Shown here in pieces: positions 25,453 to 33,432 of a stretch of DNA of 64,000 nt. The notes below the pieces were generated by a model. The model did no database searches. It was not told where the DNA came from and worked only from the letters and a program-made list of their open reading frames with translations. Position 1 is the first letter of the stretch. Each line of letters starts with the position of its first letter. The DNA is from Burkholderia sp. NRF60-BP8 (GTDB taxonomy: Bacteria; Pseudomonadota; Gammaproteobacteria; Burkholderiales; Burkholderiaceae). The position numbers and the translations under genes were made by a program. The stretch covers positions 1,860,001 through 1,924,000 of the forward strand of contig NZ_CP013372.1 in NCBI RefSeq assembly GCF_001522585.2. The letters run 5' to 3'.

Positions 25453-26313
25453 TCACTTCAACCCGCCCGCGAACCCGCGCAACAGGTAACGCTGCACATA
25501 GCCGGCCACGGCGAGCGTAGGCAGCGACGCCATCAGTCCCGCGCTCATCAGGTCGCCCCAGTCGATGCCGTTCTCCGTCACGTAGCCGGCAATCGCGAGC
25601 GGCAGCGTGAAGCGGCTCGGCGTCGACACGAACAGCAGCGCGATCAGGAATTCGTTCCAGGCCGCGATGAACACGAAGATCGCGGTCGCGATCAGCCCCG
25701 GCGCGCACAGCGGAAGCACGATCTGCACGAGCCGCCGTGCGAGCCCCGCGCCATCGATGCACGCCGCTTCCTCGTATTCGATCGGCACGTCGCGCACGAA
25801 CGCGAGGAGCATCCAGATCGCCATCGGCAACGCGTAGATCTGGTACGCGAGCATCAGGCCGAGCGTCGAATCGAGCAGGTGCAGCCGCTTCGCGAGCGCG
25901 AACAGCGGCACCGCGATCGTGATCGGCGGCATCAGCTTCAACGCCAGCACGAGCACCAAAAACAGCAGGTCGAGCCGCGCCGGAAATCGCAACCGCACGA
26001 GCGCATACGCGGCCGGAAACGCGAGCGCCAGCGCGAGCAGCGTCGTGCCGAAGCCGACCAGCAGCGAATTGGCGAGCGGCGCGCCGATGCCGTTGGACCA
26101 TACCGACGAAAAATGCTCGACCGTCGGCGCGGCCGGCCAGATCCGCAGCGGATGATCGAGGCGTTCAAGCGTCGGCATGAAGGCGGCACCTGCCATCCAC
26201 AGGCACGGCAGCAGCAACAGCGCGAGTGCGACGATGCGCAGCGCCCAGGGCACCGCGCAACCGAATGCGGCGCCCGTTCGCGCGCGAGATATGCCCGCCG
26301 ATCGCGTCGTCAT
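25453..26313 (-). CDS. ABC sugar transporter permease (MalG/UgpE-like)
   Basis: A 286-residue inner-membrane subunit with six predicted helices. The EAA loop reads EYEEAACIDGAGLARRLVQIVLPLCAPGLIA, typical of carbohydrate-uptake CUT1 permeases, and the C terminus has YVQRYLLRGFAGGLK. It overlaps the upstream permease gene by 4 bp (ATGA), so the two are translationally coupled and form the heterodimeric channel. Confidence 0.9.
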   Translation of the reverse strand: MTTRSAGISRARTGAAFGCAVPWALRIVALALLLLPCLWMAGAAFMPTLERLDHPLRIWPAAPTVEHFSSVWSNGIGAPLANSLLVGFGTTLLALALAFPAAYALVRLRFPARLDLLFLVLVLALKLMPPITIAVPLFALAKRLHLLDSTLGLMLAYQIYALPMAIWMLLAFVRDVPIEYEEAACIDGAGLARRLVQIVLPLCAPGLIATAIFVFIAAWNEFLIALLFVSTPSRFTLPLAIAGYVTENGIDWGDLMSAGLMASLPTLAVAGYVQRYLLRGFAGGLK

Positions 26314-27179
26314 GCGCGCCGCTTGCGAACCGTCTGCCATACGTACCCCGAGACCAGCAGCGCGGACGCCGCGAGCATCAGCACCGACGCGGCACTCGCC
26401 GGCCCGACGTTGAAGAAGCGGAAGCCCGTGTCGTAGATATAGGTCGACAGCGTCTGCGTCGCGTTGCCGGGGCCGCCGCCCGTCAGTGCATAGACCTTGT
26501 CGAACAGCTTGAACGTGTCGATCGAGCGCAGCAGCAGCGCAAGGCCGATCTGCGGCGCCGCGAGCGGCAGCGTGATGTCGCGCAGGCACTGCCACTCGCT
26601 CGCGCCGTCGGTGCGTGCGGCTTCGTACAGTTCCTGCGGGATCGACTGCAGCCCGGCCAGCACGATCAGGAACGCCATCGGCGTCCACTGCCACACGTCG
26701 ACGAGCGCGAGCGACCACAGCGCGAGGTGCGGATCGGACAGCCAGCGCACGCCGTCGACGCCGAACGCCGCGAGCAGCGCGTTGAGGAAACCGTCGAAGT
26801 TCAGCCAGTTGCGCCAGATCGCCGAGCACACGAGCGTGGACAGCATCATCGGCAGGATCGCGAGCGGCAGCGCGATACGCCGCCCCGGAAACGCGCGCAC
26901 GAACAGCAGCGCGAGACCGAAGCCCAGCGCGACTTCGGCGAGCGACGCGACGAGCGTGAAGCGCAGCGTGTTGCCGAAGCCGGCCGCAAACGCATCGTCG
27001 CCGAGCACCGCGCGATAATTCGCGAGCCCCGCGAACGCGCGGCGGCCGGCCGCGTAATCGACCCGGCAGAACGAGTCGATCAGCACCTGCGCGACCGGAT
27101 ACAGCGCGAGCGCGGCGAGCACCAGCAGCGCCGGCCCGAGCAGCGCGACGAACGGCAGGCTGCGGCCGAACGCTCTCAT
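26310..27179 (-). CDS. ABC sugar transporter permease (MalF/UgpA-like)
   Basis: The 289-residue partner permease. It has the hydrophobic N terminus FVALLGPALLVLAALALYPVA and an EAA loop LYEAARTDGASEWQCLRDITLPLAAPQIG, as in CUT1 UgpA/MalF proteins. It starts 34 bp after the binding-protein gene and overlaps the next permease. No ATP-binding subunit gene accompanies the three, so a shared MsmK/UgpC-type ATPase encoded elsewhere would be needed. Confidence 0.9.
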   Translation of the reverse strand: MRAFGRSLPFVALLGPALLVLAALALYPVAQVLIDSFCRVDYAAGRRAFAGLANYRAVLGDDAFAAGFGNTLRFTLVASLAEVALGFGLALLFVRAFPGRRIALPLAILPMMLSTLVCSAIWRNWLNFDGFLNALLAAFGVDGVRWLSDPHLALWSLALVDVWQWTPMAFLIVLAGLQSIPQELYEAARTDGASEWQCLRDITLPLAAPQIGLALLLRSIDTFKLFDKVYALTGGGPGNATQTLSTYIYDTGFRFFNVGPASAASVLMLAASALLVSGYVWQTVRKRRA

Positions 27180-27213
27180 GTGGAACACCCGGCCAACGGA
27201 TCGACGGGCGCGC

Positions 27214-28452
27214 TCACTTGCCGGACGCGGCCGTCGCCTGCGCGATCTTCTGCTGCGCCTGGCGCAGCGCGGCATCGGGCGCGGCCTGCCCCGTCAACGC
27301 GAGCTGCAACTGATCGCCGAGAATGCTCTCGACCTGCTGCCAGTCCTTCACGCGCGGCCGCGCGCGGCCCGCCTCGAGCGCCTTCAGTTGATCGGGATAC
27401 CAGCGGTACTGACGCACCAGCGCCGGATCGTTGAAGACGCTGCGGCGAGTCGGCGGAATGCCGATGCCGGCGAGGCGCGTCTGCGTATCGCGCGCGCTCA
27501 GGTAAGCGAGGAAGTCCTGCGCCAGCTTCGCGTGCGGCGCGTCCTTCGGAATGCCCATCTGCCAGATGCCGAGCATCGGCGCCGGGCCTGCGGTCTGCCC
27601 CGGCGGCGGCTGCAGCGCGATCTGCCCGACCACGCGCGACTGCTTCGGATCGTCGAGCGCCGACACCCACGCCGGCCATACCTCGATCGACTGCGCGGCC
27701 GTGCCGCGCTGCAATGCGTCGCGCACTTCGGCCGCCCCGTACACGTCGACGTCCTTCGGTGCGAACGCCTTCAGCGCGAGGAACGTCTTCAGTGCAGCCT
27801 GCGCTTCGCGCGAATCGATCGTCACGTTGCCGGCATGGTCGAACACGTCGCCGCCGTACGCCCACAGGATCGGCAGGAACCCCGTGACGACCGGATTGCC
27901 CTTCGTGCCGCGGAACACGACGCCCGAGACGCTCTTGTCCGCGCCGCCGACGGTCTGCGCGATCTTCAGCACGTCGTCCCAGTTGCGCGGCGGCTGCAGC
28001 TTGTACTTCGCGAGCAGATCCTTGCGGTACGCGAACATCTCGACGTTGCCGACGATCGGCAGCGCGTACAGCGCGCCGGCCGCATTGCGGCCGAGCGCGA
28101 CGGCGGACGGCACGAGATCGGCGTCCGCGAGCGACGCGGGCAGCGGCTTCAGCCAGCCGTTGCCGATGAATTCGGGCGCCCACGTGTCGTCCATCATCAC
28201 GAGATCGTAAGCGCCCGTGCCTTCGCGCATCGACAGCTTGAGCTTCTGGTACAGGTTCGCGTTCGGCAGCTTGAGCAGTTCGATCTCGGTGCCCGGATGC
28301 AGCTTGTTGAAACCGGCGACGGCGTCGGTCAGCCCTTTGCCGTAGATGTCGTCGCGGCCTGCGATGACGAGATCGGCGGCCACGGCGTGCATGGCGGCGA
28401 AGGACAGCGCAAGGGCGGCGGACAGCGCGCGCAGGCGGCTCGGCAAGGTCAT
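27214..28452 (-). CDS. ABC transporter sugar-binding protein
   Basis: A 412-residue periplasmic solute receptor of the sugar-binding SBP_bac_1 type. A signal peptide (LSAALALSFAAMHAVAA) precedes the mature start DLVIAGRDDIYGKGLTDAVAGFNKLHPG. Family hallmarks are the long central cleft segments and MLGIWQMGIPKDAPHAKLAQDFLAYL. It is the first gene of the importer operon. The ligand cannot be inferred; the neighbours (PI-PLC, porin, LacI) suggest a carbohydrate or a phospho- or glycerol-linked compound. Confidence 0.9.
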   Translation of the reverse strand: MTLPSRLRALSAALALSFAAMHAVAADLVIAGRDDIYGKGLTDAVAGFNKLHPGTEIELLKLPNANLYQKLKLSMREGTGAYDLVMMDDTWAPEFIGNGWLKPLPASLADADLVPSAVALGRNAAGALYALPIVGNVEMFAYRKDLLAKYKLQPPRNWDDVLKIAQTVGGADKSVSGVVFRGTKGNPVVTGFLPILWAYGGDVFDHAGNVTIDSREAQAALKTFLALKAFAPKDVDVYGAAEVRDALQRGTAAQSIEVWPAWVSALDDPKQSRVVGQIALQPPPGQTAGPAPMLGIWQMGIPKDAPHAKLAQDFLAYLSARDTQTRLAGIGIPPTRRSVFNDPALVRQYRWYPDQLKALEAGRARPRVKDWQQVESILGDQLQLALTGQAAPDAALRQAQQKIAQATAASGK

Positions 28453-28490
28453 GAGGTCTCTCTCGTTCGGCGTGGTGGCGGGACGGCCAG

Positions 28491-28512
28491 GCGTTGCACA
28501 CGTGTGCAACGC
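28491..28512. promoter_or_regulatory. 22-bp perfect palindrome, candidate LacI-family operator
   Basis: The half-site GCGTTGCACAC is followed immediately by its exact reverse complement, giving a 22-bp dyad centred on CG, the form typical of LacI/GalR operators. It lies 39 bp upstream of the binding-protein start codon at 28452, where it would overlap the promoter or the transcription start. The LacI gene at 24398 is the obvious candidate binder. Confidence 0.7.
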
Positions 28513-28728
28513 GGGGGACGCGGCTGGCCGCCTGATGCGAACGCCATTGTTCACGCCGATCGTTAAGAATTTGTGGCATGCGGCGAATGCCGATGCGCGG
28601 CATGTGCCGTCGTACCGCTCGCGCCGGCCGTATCGATCGCGCCGCGACGCGACGGAGGTCGGGGGGCGGCCCGGCGCGCCATGCTCGCCCGGCCGCCCGC
28701 CTCATGCCCGCGGCCGCACCCGCCGCCG

Positions 28729-29937
28729 TCAGAAGTTCACGCGAATCCCGGCCAGCACCGCCAGCTGCCGGCTCGAATTGCTGTTCGCGAGCACCGGAAT
28801 CTGCGCATAGTTCGCCGCGTTGCCGTTCGCGTCGGTGCCGAGCCCCGTGCCGCTCGCGATCTGCCCGATCGCGACCGCATACAGCGCCGTGCGCTTCGAC
28901 AGGCTGTAGTTCGTGCCGAGATTGATCTGATGGAACCGCGTCGTGCCGCGCCCGTCCGTATGCGCGGCGTTGAAGAGGTACGCGACGCCGCCTTGCAGCG
29001 CCGGCGTGAACATGTACGTGACGTTCAGCTCGCCGACGTCGAACGTGAACGCCTGCGTGCGCGGCTGCGCGGCGCTCGAGAAATAGCGGCTGTCGCCCAG
29101 GCGCGTATGCGTGTAGGTCAGCGCGAGCGTCGCCGCGCCGAACGTGACCGACCCGCCCGCGCCGAATGCGCGCATCGAGCCGGCATCCTGCAGCAGGCAA
29201 TACATCGCGCCCGCGTTGCTGCACGCGAAATCGCCGATATAGCCGCTCGCGCCGCCGAGCGCCGCGTCGAGCGGCTGATGCAGGTCGAGGTAGCCGACCG
29301 AGAACGCCACCGGCGCACGCGTGTACGTCGCGGCCACCGCATAGCCGCGCTTCGCGGAAAAATCGCCGGCCTGCCCACCGAAGCTGAACGTGCCGCCGAA
29401 CGTGAGCCCGTTGAAATCGGCGCTGGTGAATTTCACCGCGTTGTTGAAGTTGAAGGCGGCATTCAGGTTGTCGACGTCGCCGAGATGCGAGCCGTACGGC
29501 GTCGCCCAGTTGTTGCTCGACACGTACGCGCCGAGCATGTCGGTGTACGAGTCGTATTGCCGGCCGAGGCCGAGCGTGCCGATCCCGTCCTGGCGCAGCC
29601 CGACCCATGCCTGCCGGCTGAATGCGGTGCCGCCCTGCAGCGCCTGCCCGCTCGCCGACAGGAACTGCTGCTCGAGCGTAAATACCGCATCGAGGCCGCC
29701 GCCGAGCGGCTCGGCGCCCTGGAAGCCGAAGCGGGACGGCACGAGATTGCCGCCGCCCATCTGCCATGCATGGCCGCCGCCCGTGCTGCCGTCGGCGCGC
29801 GTGAACTGCTGGTTGGTCGAATAGATGATGCCGGTGTCCACGGTGCCGTACAGCGTCACGCTCCCCGAAGTCTGCGCGTGCGCGTGCACGCAACCCAGCA
29901 TGACCGCGGCCGCGGTCAGTCGTCGTCCGTTCTTCAT
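28729..29937 (-). CDS. Gram-negative porin (OmpC-like)
   Basis: A 402-residue outer-membrane porin with a signal peptide (LTAAAVMLGCVHAHA), first strand GSVTLYGTVDTGIIYST, the SRFGFQGAEPLGGGLDAVFTLEQQFL region, FSRQAWVGL, GTNYSLSKRTALYA and a C-terminal phenylalanine (LAGIRVNF). It lies upstream of the ABC importer on the same strand, 276 bp from the binding-protein gene, so it may serve the same uptake route. The ATG at 29937 has GGAG upstream. A diverged copy of the amine-cluster motif lies about 100 bp upstream (30033-30046), which leaves its regulation uncertain. Confidence 0.9.
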   Translation of the reverse strand: MKNGRRLTAAAVMLGCVHAHAQTSGSVTLYGTVDTGIIYSTNQQFTRADGSTGGGHAWQMGGGNLVPSRFGFQGAEPLGGGLDAVFTLEQQFLSASGQALQGGTAFSRQAWVGLRQDGIGTLGLGRQYDSYTDMLGAYVSSNNWATPYGSHLGDVDNLNAAFNFNNAVKFTSADFNGLTFGGTFSFGGQAGDFSAKRGYAVAATYTRAPVAFSVGYLDLHQPLDAALGGASGYIGDFACSNAGAMYCLLQDAGSMRAFGAGGSVTFGAATLALTYTHTRLGDSRYFSSAAQPRTQAFTFDVGELNVTYMFTPALQGGVAYLFNAAHTDGRGTTRFHQINLGTNYSLSKRTALYAVAIGQIASGTGLGTDANGNAANYAQIPVLANSNSSRQLAVLAGIRVNF

Positions 29938-30098
29938 GTCCCGCCCCTCCATGTTCATCGGTTCGCAGTGCAAATCGATGGCGTTGTCGATATGGGTGGC
30001 AGGACTTTATCCAGCGAAAATTCTGGACCCCTATCCCAAATCAGCAAACGGTGACGAGGACGGGCGACGCACGACGGCGCCGTCGCGGCAGGAGAACG

Positions 30099-31037
30099 TC
30101 ATTCGGGGCGCAAGGTTTGCGACGGCAGCTCGCCGAACAGGTCGCGATACTCGCGCGCGAAATAGCCGAGATGCGTGAAGCCCCAGCTCGCGGCGGCTTC
30201 GCCGACGCCGAGCTGCTGCACCGGCGTCGTGCGCAGCAGGCGACGCACCGCGTTCAGCCGGATCGTGCGCAGGTAGCCGACCGGCGTGACGTCGGCCACG
30301 CGTTGAAAGCTCGTTTGCAGTGTGCGGCGGCTGCAGCGCAGCGCGCGGCACAGCTCGAGCACGGTGACGGGTTCTTCGGGCCGCTCGCGCAGATGCTTCT
30401 CGCAGCGGCTCACGATATCGCTGTAGGTGGCGTGCGTGATGTCGCGGCGCTCGACGCCGATGCCCTGTTCGAGCGCATCGAGGAACATGCCGAGCATCGC
30501 GTCGCGAAACATCTTGCGGGTGGCCGCGTATTCGAGGCAGCCCGGGTTGCGCTGGGCATCGTCGATCAGCGCCGACAACCGCATGCCGAGCGCGACGCCC
30601 TGCGCATCGGACAGCCGTGTCACGTGCCGCAGCCTGCGCGCGGCGGCCGCGCCGAATTCGGCTTCGCACAGCTCGTCGACCATGTCGGACGCGGCGCTGA
30701 TCCCGACGAGCCCCATCCCTTCCGGCGTGTGGAATTCGAAATCCTCGCCGGCGCGCAGCGCGAGCAGCGCATAGCCGTCGACCGGCTGCCCCTGGAACGT
30801 ACCCGCGAGCGGCACGGACAGCGGCACCGCGAGCGACGTGCGCCCGAGCGGCGCGAGCCCCGTTTGCGCGACCCGCCGGTTGGTCGTCTCGCGGAAGAAG
30901 TGGAAATCGTCGTACAGCACCTGCGTGACGGTGCCCTTGAAGCGGCCCGGCGTCATCTGACGATAGACCTGATGCCAGCCCGCGATCGCGAGCCCGTGAT
31001 CGTGCACGTCTTCGTGCGAGCGTGACTGGAACAGCAT
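30099..31037 (-). CDS. AraC family transcriptional regulator (EutR/FeaR-like)
   Basis: A 312-residue activator. The N-terminal domain (about 1-190) begins LFQSRSHEDVHDHGLAIAGWHQVYRQMTPGRFKG and resembles AraC proteins of amine catabolic loci. The C-terminal double HTH contains VTVLELCRALRCSRRTLQTSFQRVADVTPVGYLRTIRLNAVRRLL and ASWGFTHLGYFAREYRDLFGE. The start at MLFQSR has GGAG upstream; the longer reading has none. It sits downstream of the permease/DUF3156 pair and probably helps control the amine or amino-acid genes beside it. Confidence 0.88.
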   Translation of the reverse strand: MLFQSRSHEDVHDHGLAIAGWHQVYRQMTPGRFKGTVTQVLYDDFHFFRETTNRRVAQTGLAPLGRTSLAVPLSVPLAGTFQGQPVDGYALLALRAGEDFEFHTPEGMGLVGISAASDMVDELCEAEFGAAAARRLRHVTRLSDAQGVALGMRLSALIDDAQRNPGCLEYAATRKMFRDAMLGMFLDALEQGIGVERRDITHATYSDIVSRCEKHLRERPEEPVTVLELCRALRCSRRTLQTSFQRVADVTPVGYLRTIRLNAVRRLLRTTPVQQLGVGEAAASWGFTHLGYFAREYRDLFGELPSQTLRPE

Positions 31038-31107
31038 CGGCGTCTCCGGTAAAACCCTCGGGTGCTGGACGCGGCCGCCGGGTTCGCGCGGCACGCATCG
31101 CCACAGC

Positions 31108-31698
31108 TTACCCTCGCAAAATCCTGCGTAGTGCGGTTTCGAACGCGAGACAGGCCGCCGACAGCGCGGCGGCCTGCTCGTCGATCAGCCTGACATAGCG
31201 GCGAAACGACGGCATCCGGTTCACGACCTCGCTGCCGCCGAACGGCATGATCGCGAGCATCCAGCGGCCATCGCGCGCGTCGATCGCGCAGTCGGTCAGG
31301 TGCAGCGGCCGCAGCGCGTCGGCCAGCGCCGGCTCGGCGATCAATGCGGCCAGCGCGTCGACGAAGCGCGGGTCGCATCCGGGCGCGGGCGCCGCCTCGA
31401 TGCCGGTGCGACGCAGCCAGCCGGTCTGTCGCACGCGCGCGCTGCCCCGCGCGGCCGGGCCGTCGGCGGCTGCCGTCACCTTCACGCCGACCGTATGCAT
31501 CAGGAACTGGCGCTCGACGCACTCGTCGATGCTCACGCGCACGCCGTTCGACAGCCGCGCCGTGACGCCACCGACGCCGCCGTCGGCATCGCGCACGGCC
31601 CGCAGATCGGCGAGCACGCGCGCGGCGATCGCGCCGGGGCGGTGACCGGGCGGCGACGCATCGGGCGCCGCGCGCCACCGGGCGAGCACGGCCTTCAC
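31108..31698 (-). CDS. DUF3156 family protein
   Basis: A 196-residue protein of unknown function that I place, with moderate certainty, in DUF3156. It has no signal peptide or membrane segment. Visible features are the central HTVGVKVTA and WLRRTGIEAAPAPGCDPRFVDALAALI, and MLAIMPFGGSEVVNRMPSFRRYVRLIDEQAAAL near the end. Its GTG start overlaps the stop of the APC permease (GTGA), so translation is coupled. That coupling suggests an accessory role in amine or amino-acid uptake or in the first catabolic step. Confidence 0.7.
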   Translation of the reverse strand: MKAVLARWRAAPDASPPGHRPGAIAARVLADLRAVRDADGGVGGVTARLSNGVRVSIDECVERQFLMHTVGVKVTAAADGPAARGSARVRQTGWLRRTGIEAAPAPGCDPRFVDALAALIAEPALADALRPLHLTDCAIDARDGRWMLAIMPFGGSEVVNRMPSFRRYVRLIDEQAAALSAACLAFETALRRILRG

Positions 31699-33197
31699 GG
31701 CGCGACGTGCTCGTTGCGCAGCACGTCCTCGACCGGCACCGGCTTGAACGGATGCCGGCGCTGCACGACGAGCGTCCAGAACAGCGCGTACAGCGCGGTG
31801 AGCCCGAGCATCGCGCCGAACGGCACGTAGATGTCGCGCGGGTTCATGCCGGGCGGCGTGATGTACCAGATCGCGAGCACGATACCGACGCTCGACACGA
31901 TCTGCGGCAGCGGGAACAGCGGCGAACGGTACGGCCGCGGCAGGTCCGGGCGGCGGATACGCAGCATCACGACCGACGCGGTGACGAGCAGGTACGCGGT
32001 GCCCCACGCGCAGGTCGCGGCGAGCACCAGATGCAGGATGCTGTCGAGATTGCCGTTGATCAGCCACGCATGGAAGATCGGCACGATCGCCGACGCGACG
32101 ATGCCGACCACGGGCGTCTTGAAACGCGGATGCAGGTACGCGAAGCAGCGCGGCAGCGCGCCGTCGATCGCCATCCCGTACAGGATGCGCGGCAGCCCGG
32201 CCATCAGCGTGTTGATCGTCGCGGCGCCCGCGCACAGGAACGCGATGCCGAACCACACGCGGCCGAACGGCCCGAGCACCTGCAGCGCGAACGCGGGAAT
32301 CGCACCCGGCGTGTCGAGCAGGTGCGTGAGGCCGTCGGGGCTCACCGGCACGTTCGCGACCTGGCGGCGGATCGCCGCGCCGTACAGGAACATGCAGATC
32401 GCGACGCCGACGAGGCCGAGCGCCATCGCGCGCGGGATCGTGCGGCCCGGCGCCTTCATTTCCGGCGCGAGCGGCGTGACGAACTCGCAGCCGACGAACA
32501 TGAACATCGCCATCCCGACCAGCGACAGCACGGTCGGGATCGACGTGCCGACTTCCGAGCCGCCGAACCAGCCGTCGAGATGCACGGCCGGCGCGGCCGC
32601 GAGCCCGAGGATCCCGAAGATCATCAGCGACAGCCACATGCCTGCCGTCAGCACGATCTCGAGCTTGCTGAACACCTTGATGCCGACGATGTTGGTGATC
32701 GCGAACGTGATCACGAGGCCGACGCCGACGAGCCATGAACTGTTGTGCTTCTCGAACGCGGCGTTCAGCGATTCGAAGTTTACGAGCGCCATGATGCCGC
32801 TCAGGATCGTCTCCGCCGTGCCGGCGAACACGTGCACGAGGAAATACGCGGAAATCGTGCCGGTGATCGCCCAGAAGCGGCCGAGCCCGCACGACAGGTA
32901 ATCGTAAACCGAGCCGGCCGTCGGCAGCATCGCGGCGGCTTCGGAGAACGTGGTCGCCTGCGCCTGCATCATCACGAACGCGACGATCATCGCGACGGCG
33001 AACGCCCAGCCGCCCATCCCGAAGCCCGACGTCGCGGTGAGGATCACCGGGCTCGCCATGATGAGGCCGGCGGCGCTCGCCAGCGCGGTCGGGAAACCGA
33101 CCGCACCGGCCTTCAATGCGGCGCCGCCGCCCGCTTCAGCCGGCGAGCCGGCGGGCGTATCGCCCGCGGCGCCGGTCATTCCCGACCATCCCGACAT
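31695..33197 (-). CDS. APC family permease (amino acid/amine transporter)
   Basis: A 500-residue, roughly 12-helix inner-membrane permease. The first helix contains the APC substrate-binding glycine motif as PVILTATSGFGMGGWAF, and later segments include FVGCEFVTPLAPEMKAPGRTIPRAM, a pattern seen in ethanolamine- and putrescine-type carriers. AAGGAG precedes the ATG. Its spacer (33198-33432) carries copy C of the repeated 14-nt motif. With the aminotransferase and aldehyde dehydrogenase beside it, the likely cargo is an amine or omega-amino acid. Confidence 0.9.
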   Translation of the reverse strand: MSGWSGMTGAAGDTPAGSPAEAGGGAALKAGAVGFPTALASAAGLIMASPVILTATSGFGMGGWAFAVAMIVAFVMMQAQATTFSEAAAMLPTAGSVYDYLSCGLGRFWAITGTISAYFLVHVFAGTAETILSGIMALVNFESLNAAFEKHNSSWLVGVGLVITFAITNIVGIKVFSKLEIVLTAGMWLSLMIFGILGLAAAPAVHLDGWFGGSEVGTSIPTVLSLVGMAMFMFVGCEFVTPLAPEMKAPGRTIPRAMALGLVGVAICMFLYGAAIRRQVANVPVSPDGLTHLLDTPGAIPAFALQVLGPFGRVWFGIAFLCAGAATINTLMAGLPRILYGMAIDGALPRCFAYLHPRFKTPVVGIVASAIVPIFHAWLINGNLDSILHLVLAATCAWGTAYLLVTASVVMLRIRRPDLPRPYRSPLFPLPQIVSSVGIVLAIWYITPPGMNPRDIYVPFGAMLGLTALYALFWTLVVQRRHPFKPVPVEDVLRNEHVAP

Positions 33198-33363
33198 CGT
33201 TGTCTCCTTCGTAGGTGGGCCCGAACCGGCGCTTCGTCGGCGGCCGGGGCCGGATGCTCTGCGGTTGGCCCCGGGCGGTGCTTCAGCACGACGAGACCCG
33301 GGCCCTGTCGATCACAGCGTGATCCGATGTCGAAAAAATACGCAGGCAAAATAATCCGGTCAT

Positions 33364-33377
33364 AGCGCAAATCGGCA
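33364..33377 (-). promoter_or_regulatory. Repeated motif copy C, upstream of the APC permease
   Basis: AGCGCAAATCGGCA on the plus strand (TGCCGATTTGCGCT toward the permease). It differs at one position from copy A (36425-36438) and at one from copy B (37353-37366), and points the same way relative to its gene, 167 bp from the start codon. It abuts the hairpin at 33374-33415. Proposed regulator-binding site, probably for the cluster's LuxR or AraC protein. Confidence 0.55.
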
Positions 33378-33415
33378 AACCCGCGATGGCGTTTACCCTC
33401 CGCCGCGGGTTTGCC
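33374..33415 (-). terminator. Hairpin after the aminotransferase gene
   Basis: A 12-bp perfect inverted repeat, GGCAAACCCGCG at 33374-33385 and its complement at 33404-33415, separated by 18 nt. It begins 18 bp after the aminotransferase stop and is followed by a T-containing stretch in the minus direction. It likely separates that transcript from the APC permease unit. Confidence 0.5.
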
Positions 33416-33432
33416 GCCATGCGGTCACGCCG

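Noticed and set aside
24392..26101. Open frame extending the PI-PLC gene far upstream through the LacI and permease genes
   Set aside because: The extension is antisense to clearly coding LacI sequence and has no family similarity.
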